Of a stretch of DNA of 52,410 nucleotides, positions 51,802 through 52,410 are shown piece by piece. How positions within the stretch are numbered: the first letter of the stretch is position 1; every line of letters begins with the position of its first letter. Below the pieces are notes generated by a model. It was not told the origin of the DNA, made no database searches, and was given only the letters and a program-made list of their open reading frames with translations. Position numbers and translations under genes: made by a program. This DNA is from an uncultured Clostridia bacterium (GTDB lineage: Bacteria > Bacillota > Clostridia > Christensenellales > Aristaeellaceae), in NCBI GenBank assembly GCA_934663595.1, contig CAKUKM010000016.1, positions 1-52,410 of the forward strand, given 5' to 3'.

Positions 51802-51865
51802 GAAATAAAGCCTGTTTGAAAGCAGACCAACATCGCCGCTTTCTTCCCACCGAAAAAAACGTGCG

Positions 51866-52025
51866 GGCATTTGCAGCAGGTCTTCTGACTCAGGATCGTC
51901 CAAGCGCGCGGCCTTCCCGATATTCTCAGTGGCATATGGCGCGTTTGTCCCCTTTACAGCAGCGGAGGGCTGTTCCGGGTTTGCACCGGATTCCCTTTTA
52001 AGATCGCGGGCGCGATCACTGCAAA
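51866..52025 (-). ncRNA. Cobalamin riboswitch upstream of the DUF4430-MoxR-DUF58-TgpA operon
   Basis: Minus strand, in order: an opening strand CTTTGCAG paired with CTGCAAA at the end; GGGAATCCGGTGCAAACCCGG; CCTCCGCTGCTGTAA; the B12-box segment GCCACTG (complement of 51928-51934); GGGAAGGC; and the closing GTCAGAAGACCTGC. These are the conserved blocks of the AdoCbl/MeCbl riboswitch class. Confidence 0.93.
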
Positions 52026-52051
52026 GCCAATATGAGCGTTGTTCAAGGGCT

Positions 52052-52081
52052 ATTATAAAGCCCGGGCGCGCAAATTGTCAA
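52052..52081 (-). promoter_or_regulatory. Sigma-A promoter of the riboswitch operon
   Basis: Minus strand TTGACA (complement of 52076-52081), 18-bp spacer, TATAAT (complement of 52052-52057). The riboswitch begins about 25 nt downstream of the start. Confidence 0.88.
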
Positions 52082-52142
52082 TGATTTATTGCCGGAGAAA
52101 ATGGATTTATTGGTAAAATTCATGATTTGGGCAAAATATGGG

Positions 52143-52171
52143 TTGACGCTTTGTGAATGTTCGGATATAAT
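52143..52171 (+). promoter_or_regulatory. Sigma-A promoter of the second riboswitch
   Basis: TTGACG (52143-52148), 17-bp spacer, TATAAT (52166-52171), divergent from the minus-strand promoter 62 bp away. Confidence 0.85.
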
Positions 52172-52184
52172 GAAGGTGCTTAAA

Positions 52185-52358
52185 TTCAAGGTGTCGTCTG
52201 CACAATTGCGTGCGAGACGGTGAAAAGGGAACACGGTGCAAATCCGCGACAATACCCGATTACTGTGAGGGCGACGAAAGCGCGAAAAACGTCATTGATC
52301 GCAAGATTGAGAAGACTGCGCGAGTAGGATGAACCTAAGCCAGGAGACCTGCCTTGAG
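52185..52358 (+). ncRNA. Second cobalamin riboswitch, + strand
   Basis: TTCAAGG (52185-52191) pairs with CCTTGAG at the end; GGGAACACGGTGCAAATCCG; GATTACTGTGAGGGCGACG; and the closing AGCCAGGAGACCTGCC (52338-52353). The controlled gene begins beyond the right edge of the window; typical targets are corrinoid uptake or synthesis genes. The last ~50 bases of the window hold no start I can support. Confidence 0.93.
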
Positions 52359-52410
52359 TTGAATAGCTCATTTTCGGGAAAGAATGATGACTGTTCGGGC
52401 GTTGCTCTGT

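Overview
The window looks like part of a GC-rich chromosome from a strictly anaerobic, spore-forming Clostridia-type Firmicute. The evidence is AAGGAGG-type ribosome sites with frequent TTG/GTG starts, a CIRCE-controlled groESL operon, dipicolinate synthase genes, an anaerobic-type acetyl-CoA synthase, ABC sugar importers without their own ATPase, and cobalamin riboswitches. A Christensenellales-like lineage is my guess; the sequence alone does not prove it.

Layout. 1-93: 3' end of a 5S rRNA and its terminator. 244-2373: a lone acetyl-CoA synthase gene (acsB). 2389-2609: first copy of a structured intergenic repeat. 2711-13226: ten tightly packed + strand genes (DUF3786 protein, secreted protein, HAD phosphatase, PhnP-like hydrolase, M3 peptidase, flavodoxin-like protein, beta-sandwich protein, DUF1294 protein, SbcD, SbcC). 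13293-13514: second copy of the repeat. 13546-15298: three minus-strand genes (DUF2238 membrane protein, diacylglycerol-kinase-like protein, small membrane protein). 15473-18841: small Cys-rich HMA-like protein, then phasin-like / UbiB kinase / secreted protein. 18901-26054: LacI-regulated sugar operon (regulator, GH4, PfkB kinase, binding protein, two permeases) with two long palindromic operators. 26144-28620: MFS transporter and class II aldolase. 28676-30847 (minus): membrane protein, M24 aminopeptidase, dCMP deaminase. 30956-33446: groES and groEL, set among a second family of structured repeats. 33812-35880 (minus): NTF2-like protein and adenine deaminase. 36050-38362: flotillin and prohibitin-like pair. 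38391-41907: two paralogous secreted peptidoglycan-binding proteins behind matching ECF-sigma-like promoters. 41976-42659: an array of about 31 units of 22 bp. 42640-43829 (minus): DUF6179/DUF6323 pair. 43992-45382: dipicolinate synthase A and B. 45426-51743 (minus): transglutaminase-like protein, DUF58 protein, MoxR ATPase and a DUF4430 surface protein, preceded by a cobalamin riboswitch and terminator. 52143-52410: a second, divergent cobalamin riboswitch whose gene lies outside the window.

The best candidates for something undescribed are: (i) the cobalamin-riboswitch operon, which joins a membrane-anchored protein carrying a transcobalamin-like DUF4430 domain to a MoxR-DUF58-transglutaminase set in which the transglutaminase catalytic Cys position reads Asp; (ii) a 221-222 bp repeat whose two copies show compensatory base changes in a stem, so it looks like a conserved RNA; (iii) a second structured repeat family placed just after the stop codons of groES, groEL and the NTF2-like gene; (iv) the 22-bp tandem array, which runs into the end of a gene. 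The very long open frames antisense to many genes are a by-product of GC-rich codon use and were left out.
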